A stretch of 64,000 nt of DNA from Thiohalocapsa sp. ML1. Its GTDB lineage: Bacteria > Pseudomonadota > Gammaproteobacteria > Chromatiales > Chromatiaceae. The translations under genes were made by a program, and so were the position numbers. The DNA is taken from positions 124,001 through 188,000 of the forward strand of contig NZ_JABX01000006.1 in NCBI RefSeq assembly GCF_001469165.1, written 5' to 3'. Of the stretch, positions 18,201 to 24,997 are shown piece by piece. A model generated the notes under the pieces. That model did no database searches. It saw nothing but the letters and a program-made list of their open reading frames with translations, and had not been told where the DNA came from. Position 1 is the first letter of the stretch. Each line of letters begins with the position of its first letter.

Positions 18201-18351
18201 CCCGCAGCACTAGGTGTTCTAACCACTCCAGCTCAAACAACTCTTCGGGCAACCGGCTCAACCCGAGTCCGCCAAGGTCAAGCCTCCCCGTCCGCGCCTC
18301 CCGCTCCGCCGCGATACGCTCCAGCGCGATCTGGTACCCGTCGCAGTCCAT
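15220..18351 (-). CDS. LRR-Roc-COR-TIR protein (Roco family, 1043 aa)
   Basis: The chosen start is the ATG at 18351, just before YQIALERIAAER, the usual opening of bacterial Roco proteins; an ATG at 18387 is possible. About eight leucine-rich repeats of the form VSDLSPLAxLxxLTxL fill residues 40-290. The Roc G domain begins at VIVLGNGRIGKTQLC near 330 and has the G3 motif WDFGGQDIYHGTH. A COR-like region follows. At about residue 848 a TIR domain starts, PEVYVSYNWRRE, with CMTELHG carrying the likely catalytic glutamate. TIR domains commonly cleave NAD or make signal nucleotides. The architecture suggests a sensor (LRR), a switch (Roc-COR) and an NADase-type output, but the trigger is unknown. 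Confidence 0.88.
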   Translation of the reverse strand: MDCDGYQIALERIAAEREARTGRLDLGGLGLSRLPEELFELEWLEHLVLRGGLKSRHDGVDNRIEGRLAEIRRLRRLSTLDCSATDLADLSPLAELKTLTELNFGGTRVSDLSPLKELRALTGLNCSTTNVSDLSPVAGLKALTWLNCSSSRLFDLSPLAELTALTWLDLGNTEVSNLSPLAALTALTYLRFRHTRVRDLQPLAKLSRLETLNCGGTEVLSLDPLAALISLTMLECSFTKVSDLRPLAALPRLRRLFCDCVRIAQLPSALVASPALEVLEITDGSLLSDIPPEVFSRFSKDGDDNCLPRLRAHLADVAAGAEPLRDVKVIVLGNGRIGKTQLCRRLRGLPFEEAADSTHGIGVSTAELPMPDRPPALLNLWDFGGQDIYHGTHALFMRTRAIFVVLWTPDSEQGVHKHGDLEFENQPLGYWLDYVRHLGGAQSPLLIVQNQCDGGLGRRPSPPDSPALHALAADGRCFQPLGYSAKDQTGRDALLEALRLAVTALRGLQGQPMMGSNRLRVRDQLRAWRDADAALPGTAERRHRLVPFADFAALCEQQGVHDPPGYAEVLHRAGEVWYQPGHFGDRMILDQSWALREIYALFTREDGVHAILRGPGLAGRFTRPLLDRLLWGRPTAHREPLTAADQRVLLGLMEQSGICFAHRRGSGDADATEYVAPDLLPTRDTVARGIANRWDAQTGQLAEAAFVFPFLTPAITRTVLSKLGDLAGEDADYWRYGLSLYDARTDSAAEIDEQPDAEGHGGRLALRTKGEQAGALLENLIERIGELNEHHGWAGRLERAAPGAPDTRPDPARSALEPPAHARRPQRHGPDGPPPLHLTAPPPSPPAQPEVYVSYNWRREAASPLVQRLCDALLARDGIRVIRERDEMNWGDSIRRFMQQLAAGRCVLVILSAEYLRSPFCMTELHGIWRAAGERDEAFRRRIVPLVQDDLSLRSLPDRVAHLEHWRHECQRLEALLSNYSMTDALRLLGQDGVAEWQAITGFHQDIVKMLTVANDMLIPRQPELLAQDDFAAVRALIRERIA

Positions 18352-18722
18352 GTTGTCGTCGCCCTGGTTCTGGTGTGCGTGCGCCATGGCCCCGCAGTTT
18401 AGGCTGGGTTGCGGGACGAAACCCAGCGGAAGACCTGGTGCCGCGGTGCCGGGTTTCGCAAGCTCAACCCAGGCTATGGCGCTCCTGGGCCTGCTGCTCG
18501 TGCTTAACCGGCGGTCGTGCGCGGCCCCGGCGGCACGGCCGCGAAGCGGGGCACCGGCGCTCAGCCCTGGAGCGACGGCGACAGTATGCCCTCGCCGGGC
18601 GAGCCGCGGCGTGCCCGTGCGTCTGCCGGGTGTCGCGGCAGGATCGGCCCCGCCGGCCCCGGTGCGTGGTCTAATCTCGAATTCCAAGAGGCACCGATGT
18701 CACAAGCCCGTTGGAGGTGTCG
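18352..18722. other. Divergent intergenic region
   Basis: There are 371 bases between the minus-strand Roco-TIR start and the plus-strand antitoxin start. It must hold the promoters of both, but I see no convincing -35/-10 pair. No coding region is supported beyond a possible short N-terminal extension of the Roco-TIR gene to 18387. Confidence 0.5.
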
Positions 18723-18974
18723 ATGCAGATTTCAGTCACCGAGGCCAGGCGGCAACTTGAGGAACTGGTGCGCCGCGCCGAGGCCGGAGACGAGGTGGTG
18801 CTGACCCGCCGCGGTCAGGCCGCGGTGCGTCTGGTTCCCGTGCGGGCCAGGCCGGACAGCAGCGCCCGGCGGCAACTGTTGGAGTCTCTGCGCGCATCCG
18901 CCGTCGCTTCGGCTGGTCCCGGCGCCGCGCGCAGCCAGGATTGCCTCTACGGCGATGATGGCCTGCCCGAATGA
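18723..18974 (+). CDS. Phd/YefM-type antitoxin (83 aa)
   Basis: The sequence MQISVTEARRQLEELVRRAEAGDEVVLTRRGQ shows the typical Phd/YefM N-terminal DNA-binding fold, with the EAR..L..L....GE.V.iTr.G pattern. GGAGG precedes the ATG. The C-terminal half, rich in Ala and Ser, would wrap the toxin. Its stop overlaps the ATG of the toxin gene in an ATGA junction, as in normal phd-vapC pairs. The partner is internally deleted, so this antitoxin is probably an orphan that may still repress its own promoter. Confidence 0.85.
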   Translation: MQISVTEARRQLEELVRRAEAGDEVVLTRRGQAAVRLVPVRARPDSSARRQLLESLRASAVASAGPGAARSQDCLYGDDGLPE

Positions 18975-19117
18975 TTGCGGTCGACACATCAGCCCTGATG
19001 GCGATTCTTCTGGAAGTCGCCCGCGAACAGGGTTGCCCCCTGCTCTTCGTCGGTCGCGACTTTGCCGCGACCGATATCGAGGCAGCGCTTCGACTACAGC
19101 GGTCTGACCCTGCATAG
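18971..19117 (+). pseudogene. VapC-type PIN toxin with an internal deletion (48 codons left)
   Basis: The first 15 residues, MIAVDTSALMAILLE, are the start of a PIN toxin with its first catalytic aspartate. They run straight into GCPLLFVGRDFAATDIEAAL, the normal C-terminus of VapC. A PIN toxin is about 130 residues, so roughly 80 central residues, including the other acidic catalytic positions, are missing without a frameshift. The product is almost certainly not an active ribonuclease. Confidence 0.8.
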
Positions 19118-19120
19118 GTG

Positions 19121-19250
19121 CTGTCTATCGCACCGGCATCGCCCGGGCGCCGGTCGATCAGGCCCGGCTGCTTTAGGAGTGGCGACGCCGACGGGGCGCT
19201 GGATCGACGGTGCCTGGCCGAGCCCCAAACGCCCATCAGGGCTGACCCGG
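19121..19250 (+). pseudogene. Decayed copy of the 5' end of the downstream GH13 gene
   Basis: The stretch beginning CTGTCTATCGCACCGGCATC closely follows 19836-19960 of the GH13 gene (encoding VYRTGIAQALLDNARLLGSWDADGRWTDGAW). A stop codon (TAG) and small indels break the frame, and nothing of the later domains remains. It abuts the vapC relic. It is best read as a partial duplication or recombination scar. The rest of the gap up to 19337 shows nothing else. Confidence 0.75.
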
Positions 19251-19337
19251 GCGCGCCCCGCCGCTTGACGCCCGCGCGCTGCCCCGACATGCTGCCGGGT
19301 CAGTGGTACATCCCCGCCGACAAGGCAGCGAGCGACC

Positions 19338-19766
19338 ATGAGCCGATATGAGCATGACGTGATCGCCTGGGCCGAGGAGCAGGCGGCGCTTTTGCGCGCG
19401 GGCCGCTTCGGGCAACTGGACATTGAGCACCTGGCCGACGAGATCGAGGACGTGGGCAAGGGCGAGCAACGCGCGCTGGCGAGCCGCGTGTCCCTGCTGC
19501 TCGCTCACCTGCTGAGGTGGCAGTACCAGCCCGAGCGACGCGGGGCTAGTTGGCAGGCGACCATCCGGGTGCAGCGCCGGGCGCTCGCCGCGCATCTGGC
19601 CAGCGCACCAAGCCTGAAGCGGATGCTCGCCGACGCCAACTGGGGGACGCGCATCTGGGGCGATGCGGTGGCGAAGGCGATCGATGAGACCGGGCTGGAC
19701 GGCTTCCCCGAGGACTGCCCCTGGTCACTCGAGAACATCCTGGCGCGGGACTGGCTGCCCGACTGA
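19338..19766 (+). CDS. DUF29 family protein (142 aa)
   Basis: The sequence YEHDVIAWAEEQAALLRAGRFGQLDIEHLADEIEDVGKGEQRALASRVSLLL breaks down into the standard DUF29 pattern: a D-xx-W-x-xxQ opening, then LD.e.LaEEIEdmgr and a helical C-terminus ending in PWSLENILARDWLPD. Length and order are typical for DUF29, which is common in cyanobacteria and purple sulfur bacteria and has no known function. It lies 51 bases before the GH13 gene; joint transcription is possible. Confidence 0.85.
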   Translation: MSRYEHDVIAWAEEQAALLRAGRFGQLDIEHLADEIEDVGKGEQRALASRVSLLLAHLLRWQYQPERRGASWQATIRVQRRALAAHLASAPSLKRMLADANWGTRIWGDAVAKAIDETGLDGFPEDCPWSLENILARDWLPD

Positions 19767-19817
19767 CCCTATCGGTCGCGACGGATCCGATCAAATCCAC
19801 CGGCAAGGAACTCGGCA

Positions 19818-22346
19818 ATGGCACTGGTCAGATTCGTCTATCGCACCGGCATCGCCCAGGCGTTGCTCGACAATGCCCGGCTGCTGGGCAGTTGGGACGC
19901 AGACGGGCGCTGGACCGACGGCGCCTGGTCCGAGCGGCCGATGGCGCCCATCATCGCCGACGACGGCCGCCCGGCCTTCGCGGCGGAGCTGGACCTGGTT
20001 CCGGACCCCGCCGGTCGGCCCTTCCGCTGGGGCGTGCGGCTGGATGGGCCGGGCGGCGCTGATCAATGGGGCATTGTCACGCAGCCGGACGACCCCGCCG
20101 CCACCGAGCAGGTCTGCCTGCTGACCCTGCCCGCCGATCTGCCCGACCCTGGCGAGCCCATCGAGGCCGTCTACCACCTCACCCACGCCGGCTGGCTCGG
20201 CGCGAACAAGCGCTTTTCACCCGGGTCGGATGTCCCCAGCATTCGCTTCGCGGTCTGGGCGCCGAACGCGCGGGCGGTGGAGGTGGTCATCGGCCGCACC
20301 TGGCGCGACGGCGATGCCGAACGCAGGCCGCTGGAGGGTCTGCCGCCGGCGCAGCGCTCCATCCCGCCCGCCGAGATCCGCGGCGGCTATGTGCACGACG
20401 ACGGCGACGGCGCGCATCCGGACCTTGGCCCCTTCGCGATGAGCCGCGGCGCGGGCGGGGTGTGGGAGACCGACCCCGCTGATCCGGCGCTCGCGTCCTT
20501 CGCGGCCTTCGACCACCTGCCGTATCTGTTCCGCATCACCAAGGACGACGGGCAGGTGGCCTACCGGACGGATCTCTATGCCCGCTGCCAGATCGGCGCC
20601 GGGGCGACCAAGCCCGACGGCCCCTGGCGCGGGCGGCTGCTGGACCTGGACGGCGTGCGCGGCTGCTCCGCCGTCATCGACCCGGACCGGGTCACGGCGC
20701 TGTTCGAGGAGCCGGTCTACCCGGAGCGGGAATGGCTCGACGCCGCGGACTTCTGGGCCGACGAATTCGACCCGGCCCGCCCGGTGCCGCGGCGCATCGA
20801 GGATCTGGTGATCTACGAGCTGCACCTGGGCGCGCTGGGGTTCGGGCGGCCCGGCCCGGGCACCATCGCGGACGCCATCGCGCTGCTGGATCATATCGAA
20901 GGGGTCGGCGCCAACGCCGTCGAGCTGCTGCCCATGGCGGAGTTCGGCGGCGGGCACGAGAACTGGGGCTATGCGACGTCGCATTACTTCGCCATCGAAT
21001 ACGGCGGCGGCGGGCGGGACAAGCTCAAGTTCTTTATCCGCGCATGCCACCGGCGCGGCATCGCCGTGATCATGGACGTCGTCTACAACCACTATGTGCA
21101 CGACGGCGAGCGCGCGCAGTGGCTCTACGACACCAACGACCATGCGCGCAATCCCTACTACTGGTACGAGGGCGCGCCGGGCGACTATCCCGCCTTCGAC
21201 GCGGCCGTCGCGCCCGCGAGGCAGGGCACCGGCGGCTATCTGGACAACCTGTCCACCGGCTGGGCGCCACGCTATGGCGAGCCCATGGTGCGCAAGCTCT
21301 TCGCCAGCATGGCCCTGTCCCTGTTGGAAGAGTTCCACATCGACGGCTTTCGCGTGGACCAGACCACGTCGATTCATGCCTACAACGTGCTGCATGCCGA
21401 CGGCCGCCCCGTGCCCGCGGCCAACCAACTCGGCGCCAAGCTGCTGCGCGAATGGACCCGCACGCTGCGGCTGGTGCGCCCGGACGTGATGCTGATGGCG
21501 GAGGATCACTCCGATTGGGACGCCGTGACCCTGCCCGCCGACCAGGGCGGGCTCGGCTTCGACGCCGCCTGGTACGCGGACTTCTACCACCACCTGGTGG
21601 GCGATGGCGACGGCCATGAAGATGCCGCCAAGCTGTTGAAGCAGGCCGGCTTCGGCGACGACCGCCCGCTGCCGATGGACCGCTTCGCCGGGGCGCTCGC
21701 CGCCAGCGGCAGCGGCAAGGTCGTCTATTGCGAGTCCCATGACGAGGCCGGCAACGGCGCCGGCACCGCCCGCAACATCGTCGTCGCTATCAACGGCGCG
21801 CCGCTGACGGGGGAGACCCGGCGCTGGGCCGAGGCGCGCTGCCGCTGCGTCTTCGGCATCACGCTCTTCTCCGCCGGCACGCCGATGTTCCTGTTCGGCG
21901 AGGAGGTCGGCGCCGACGCCCCCTTCCTGTACGACCGGGTGCTGGACTTCAAGCCGGACCTGCATGGGCTGCGCGAGGGCGCCGGCGCCGGCATGTACGC
22001 CTTCTACCGGGATGCCATTGCGTTGCGGCGCCGGAGCCCCGCGCTCTGCGGGCGGGACATCGAGGTCCTGCACGTGCACAATGCCAACCGCGTCATCGCC
22101 TTTCGGCGCTGGGGCGACGGCGAGGACTGGCTCGTGATTGCGACGCTCGGCAATCGCCCGTTTCTCGCTGGCTATGAGATTCGCCATCCTGCCATCCAGG
22201 GCGGGCAATGGCAGGTGCTGTTGAACAGCGATGCCTTGGCCTATGGCGGGGGCGGCGTCGGCGACGGCCGGCGCGTTGTTGCGGAGGACGGATCGATTAC
22301 GGCCCTGCTGCCGGCGAGCAGCCTGGTCTTGCTGCGGCGCGGTTGA
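19818..22346 (+). CDS. GH13 alpha-glucan enzyme, branching/trehalohydrolase-like (842 aa)
   Basis: The ATG has AAGGAA seven bases upstream. The N-terminal 330 residues form carbohydrate-binding/E-set domains (IRFAVWAPNARAVEVVI near 135). The barrel has YELHLGALGF, then MDVVYNHYV, the nucleophile region DGFRVDQT (Asp near 513), the acid region MAEDHSDW (Glu near 561) and SHDEAGN (Asp near 642). This is the complete GH13 triad, so an active alpha-amylase-type enzyme is likely. Similarity of layout suggests a 1,4-alpha-glucan branching enzyme or a maltooligosyl-trehalose trehalohydrolase relative; I cannot choose. It is followed by an AGE-type epimerase gene, pointing to sugar or compatible-solute metabolism. 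Confidence 0.8.
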   Translation: MALVRFVYRTGIAQALLDNARLLGSWDADGRWTDGAWSERPMAPIIADDGRPAFAAELDLVPDPAGRPFRWGVRLDGPGGADQWGIVTQPDDPAATEQVCLLTLPADLPDPGEPIEAVYHLTHAGWLGANKRFSPGSDVPSIRFAVWAPNARAVEVVIGRTWRDGDAERRPLEGLPPAQRSIPPAEIRGGYVHDDGDGAHPDLGPFAMSRGAGGVWETDPADPALASFAAFDHLPYLFRITKDDGQVAYRTDLYARCQIGAGATKPDGPWRGRLLDLDGVRGCSAVIDPDRVTALFEEPVYPEREWLDAADFWADEFDPARPVPRRIEDLVIYELHLGALGFGRPGPGTIADAIALLDHIEGVGANAVELLPMAEFGGGHENWGYATSHYFAIEYGGGGRDKLKFFIRACHRRGIAVIMDVVYNHYVHDGERAQWLYDTNDHARNPYYWYEGAPGDYPAFDAAVAPARQGTGGYLDNLSTGWAPRYGEPMVRKLFASMALSLLEEFHIDGFRVDQTTSIHAYNVLHADGRPVPAANQLGAKLLREWTRTLRLVRPDVMLMAEDHSDWDAVTLPADQGGLGFDAAWYADFYHHLVGDGDGHEDAAKLLKQAGFGDDRPLPMDRFAGALAASGSGKVVYCESHDEAGNGAGTARNIVVAINGAPLTGETRRWAEARCRCVFGITLFSAGTPMFLFGEEVGADAPFLYDRVLDFKPDLHGLREGAGAGMYAFYRDAIALRRRSPALCGRDIEVLHVHNANRVIAFRRWGDGEDWLVIATLGNRPFLAGYEIRHPAIQGGQWQVLLNSDALAYGGGGVGDGRRVVAEDGSITALLPASSLVLLRRG

Positions 22347-22390
22347 TGCGCTTGGCGCGGCGGAATCCGGGCTGCCTGTGTGATGTGGCT

Positions 22391-22415
22391 GGTGCCGAGG
22401 CTCTGCCTCGGCACC
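22391..22415. repeat. Palindromic element, GGTGCCGAGGC type, copy 2
   Basis: A perfect 11-bp stem with loop TCT, 44 bases after the GH13 stop. It is the inverted-orientation partner of the element at 14036-14060. It could double as a terminator. Confidence 0.7.
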
Positions 22416-22558
22416 CGGGCTTGATGGCTCTGCCATCCGCGGCGATTGTGCGGCAAGACGCCGTGGAAGAAGGCATCCGAACTGGAGGCGCGCATGACTG
22501 ACGCCGATGTCGAGGTCGTCGAACCTCGGCCGCATCGGCGCAGAGCGCCAAGAGAGGC

Positions 22559-22582
22559 GTGACACCGCGGGAGCGGTGTCAC
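22559..22582. repeat. Palindromic element, GTGACACCGC type, copy 1
   Basis: A perfect 10-bp inverted repeat GTGACACCGC / GCGGTGTCAC with loop GGGA. An identical copy lies at 22666-22689 and a third, with loop TCT, at 57828-57850. Confidence 0.75.
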
Positions 22583-22592
22583 GAGAAAGACC

Positions 22593-22658
22593 AGCGATGC
22601 CTTAGGCCTATGGCGGGGGCGACGTCGGCGACGGCCGGCGCGTTGTTGCGGGGGACGG
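22593..22658 (+). repeat. Partial duplication of the GH13 gene 3' end
   Basis: The block from AGCGATGCCTTAGGCCTATG on repeats 22227-22291 of the GH13 gene with one inserted base and two substitutions. It lies exactly between two identical palindromes, suggesting that repeat-mediated copying created it. Confidence 0.8.
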
Positions 22659-22665
22659 AAGACGC

Positions 22666-22689
22666 GTGACACCGCGGGAGCGGTGTCAC
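22666..22689. repeat. Palindromic element, GTGACACCGC type, copy 2
   Basis: Identical to the copy at 22559-22582, including the GGGA loop and the flanking CG/GAG bases, and in the same orientation. Confidence 0.75.
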
Positions 22690-22728
22690 GAGAGATCAAC
22701 GGCAGGCCAAATTCAGCAGGAGTAAGCA

Positions 22729-24915
22729 GTGGAACGAGTCAAGCGCAAGCACTTCAGCCAGTCCCTGACCATCCTCGGCCGGGTGAAAGAGATCCTGCCG
22801 GCGCACGAGGGCTTTCCGAAGGGGCGGTTCGTCGTCGAGACCCGCGGCGGCGACTTCACCGTGCATTGTCAGCAAGCGAGTTGGATGGCATCGCTCAGGA
22901 ATCTGGACGATCTCGATCGGACCCGCGAACGGCGCTCCAAGCAAGATGCCGATGGCAACTTTGAGCAGCCCAACCTCAACAACGCCCTATTCGTGGGCGA
23001 CATGGTTGCCGTTCAGGGCACGTTGCACACTCATGGCGGCAACGAAGGCGACGACGAGCCCGACAAAGAGCGCTACGACGGTCTTGTCATCCACCTGCTG
23101 CACTCCAGTCGCGATCATCTGCACTTCGAGCACACCCGCTGGTGGATCGACCAACTGGTGGTCATGGCCAACAAGTGGCTGGATGATCTGTTCGGCGACA
23201 AGCGTACCTACCAGCTCGATGATTTCGCGGCGCTCTATCGCACCAACCTCAACATCCTGGGCCTGCCCACCGACGACGATACGCAGGAGATGGCGACGCT
23301 GTCGCGCCTGATCTACGGTCTCGCCAGCGCCTTTCTGGTGACCGGTGACGAGCGCTATTTCCAGGCCGCGAAAGCTGGCGTTCAATTTCAGCAGCAGGCC
23401 TTTCGCAGCTATTCCGCCGACGGCCGCTTCTGCCTGTGGTATTCCGCGATCAAGCGGCAGCGCTATCTGAATCGGCGCATGCTCGACGCCGAGGCCGGCG
23501 ACGACGCCGGCGGCATTCCGCTGTACGAGCAGATCTACGCCCTCGCGGGCCTGGCGATGTATTTCCGCATCACCGGTGACTGGGAGGTGCTGCAGGACAT
23601 CCGCCGCACCATCTGCGCCATGCTGACCCTCTGGGGCCATTGGCCGGAAGCGGACGGCAAGCCCCGCTTCGACGGCTTCTTCTCGCACATTGACCCGGTG
23701 ACCTTCACCCCGCGCGACAACAGTTTGAACCGCGGCGGCATGCTGGGGCCGCGCGACAACCGCGAGGCGAAGAACTGGAATTCCATCGGGGATCACATCC
23801 CCGCCTACCTGATGAACATGGTCTTGGCGCTCGATCCGCTGCCCTATGAGGACGGCAAAGGCGATGCTGCGGAGCGCCGGCGCGATCTCGAAGAGCTGCT
23901 CGGGCACTGCGTGCTGATCCTCGGCGACACGGCGCGCCTGATCCGCGAGCACTTTCCGCGGACGCACTCCCCGCTCGTTCAAGAACGGTTCGACAAGGAC
24001 TGGAAGCCCGTGGAGAACTGGGATTGGCAGCAAAATCGCGGGGTCGTCGGGCACAACCTGAAGATCGCATGGAACCTGACCCGGGTCGGCAATTGGTACC
24101 AGGCCCGGGGCGGCGCCGACAACGAGCAGATTGCCGCGGACTGCTACGCGCGGGCCAAGACCCTGGCCGAGGACATGGGCGTGCTCGGCATCGACCAGAT
24201 CCGCAGCGGCGTTTTCGATGCGCTGGAGCGCGTGCCGCCCGACGATGGCCTGCCGATCCAGTTCGGCTGGTGGAGCACGAAGGACTTCTGGCAGCAGGAG
24301 CAAGGCATCCTCGCTTATCTGATCCTGCTCGGACATGACCCTGAGAACACGGACTTTCGCAAACAGGCGCAGGAGCTGTCGGCGTTCTGGAACCTGTTCT
24401 TTCTGGACCGCGAGCGCGCCGGCGTGTTCTTCCGCGTCAACGACAACGGCCAGCCGCTCATCGAGGGCAAGTACGGCAACATCGGCGACCATTCCAAGTC
24501 CGGCTATCATGCCTTCGAGCTCGGGCTGCTGGCACACGTCTACCAGATGGCCTATTTGCCGCGGGAAGACCGCCAGCACACGGTCTTTGCCCTGCATTTT
24601 CGCCCGGATGCAGACAGCGGGCTGGCGGCGCTGAACGTGGCGCCGGATGCGCTCGCACCTGGGGTTTTGCGCATCCGCGACGTGAGCATCAACGGCGTCA
24701 ACCGCCGGATCTCGAAGACGGATCACGAGACCCTGCGGGTGCCGCTGCGCCCCGGGGATCTCGGCAAGAAGGTCGTCGTGCGGCTGGAGGTGACCGAGGA
24801 GGCGTTTCGGCAGATGGCGCTCGATGAGCCGAGCAAGCCCCATCTGCCGGGCGAGGCGCCGGGCTGCCGCAACGAGCCCTCGGCGCCCTTGGAGGCGGAT
24901 GAAGCCCGGACATAG
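22729..24915 (+). CDS. AGE-family (N-acylglucosamine/cellobiose 2-epimerase-like) protein (728 aa)
   Basis: The start is a GTG at 22729, with AGGAG six bases upstream. An N-terminal beta-rich region of about 140 residues (LTILGRVKEILPA, FVVETRGGDFTVHC) precedes an alpha/alpha barrel. Barrel signatures include GHNLKIAWNLTRV near 440, WQQEQGILAYLIL near 525 and SGYHAFELGL near 595, which correspond to the catalytic-histidine and Glu-containing motifs of the AGE/RnBP epimerase family. At 728 residues it is far longer than simple epimerases (about 400), so the extra N-terminal and C-terminal beta domains are unusual. Substrate is unknown; the neighbouring GH13 enzyme suggests a glucose-based oligosaccharide. 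Confidence 0.7.
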   Translation: MERVKRKHFSQSLTILGRVKEILPAHEGFPKGRFVVETRGGDFTVHCQQASWMASLRNLDDLDRTRERRSKQDADGNFEQPNLNNALFVGDMVAVQGTLHTHGGNEGDDEPDKERYDGLVIHLLHSSRDHLHFEHTRWWIDQLVVMANKWLDDLFGDKRTYQLDDFAALYRTNLNILGLPTDDDTQEMATLSRLIYGLASAFLVTGDERYFQAAKAGVQFQQQAFRSYSADGRFCLWYSAIKRQRYLNRRMLDAEAGDDAGGIPLYEQIYALAGLAMYFRITGDWEVLQDIRRTICAMLTLWGHWPEADGKPRFDGFFSHIDPVTFTPRDNSLNRGGMLGPRDNREAKNWNSIGDHIPAYLMNMVLALDPLPYEDGKGDAAERRRDLEELLGHCVLILGDTARLIREHFPRTHSPLVQERFDKDWKPVENWDWQQNRGVVGHNLKIAWNLTRVGNWYQARGGADNEQIAADCYARAKTLAEDMGVLGIDQIRSGVFDALERVPPDDGLPIQFGWWSTKDFWQQEQGILAYLILLGHDPENTDFRKQAQELSAFWNLFFLDRERAGVFFRVNDNGQPLIEGKYGNIGDHSKSGYHAFELGLLAHVYQMAYLPREDRQHTVFALHFRPDADSGLAALNVAPDALAPGVLRIRDVSINGVNRRISKTDHETLRVPLRPGDLGKKVVVRLEVTEEAFRQMALDEPSKPHLPGEAPGCRNEPSAPLEADEART

Positions 24916-24997
24916 CCGGGAGGGGCGCTGTGATTCGTAACGATCTCAGCCTTGGTTTGACTGTGCCATTTGGGCGCTCTGCAGCGAGGTATCGCGC

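Larger units (their letters stand above)
22347..22728. other. Intergenic stretch packed with palindromes and a partial gene duplication
   Basis: There are 382 bases without a gene. They hold one GGTGCCGAGGC-type palindrome, two GTGACACCGC-type palindromes and, between these, a 65-base near copy of the GH13 gene's 3' end. The ribosome site of the next gene is at 22718-22722. Confidence 0.75.

Noticed and set aside
18387-18687. N-terminal extension of the Roco-TIR protein to 18687
   Set aside because: The extra residues are low-complexity Arg/Ala/Gly and unlike any Roco N-terminus; the family-like sequence begins at the start chosen.
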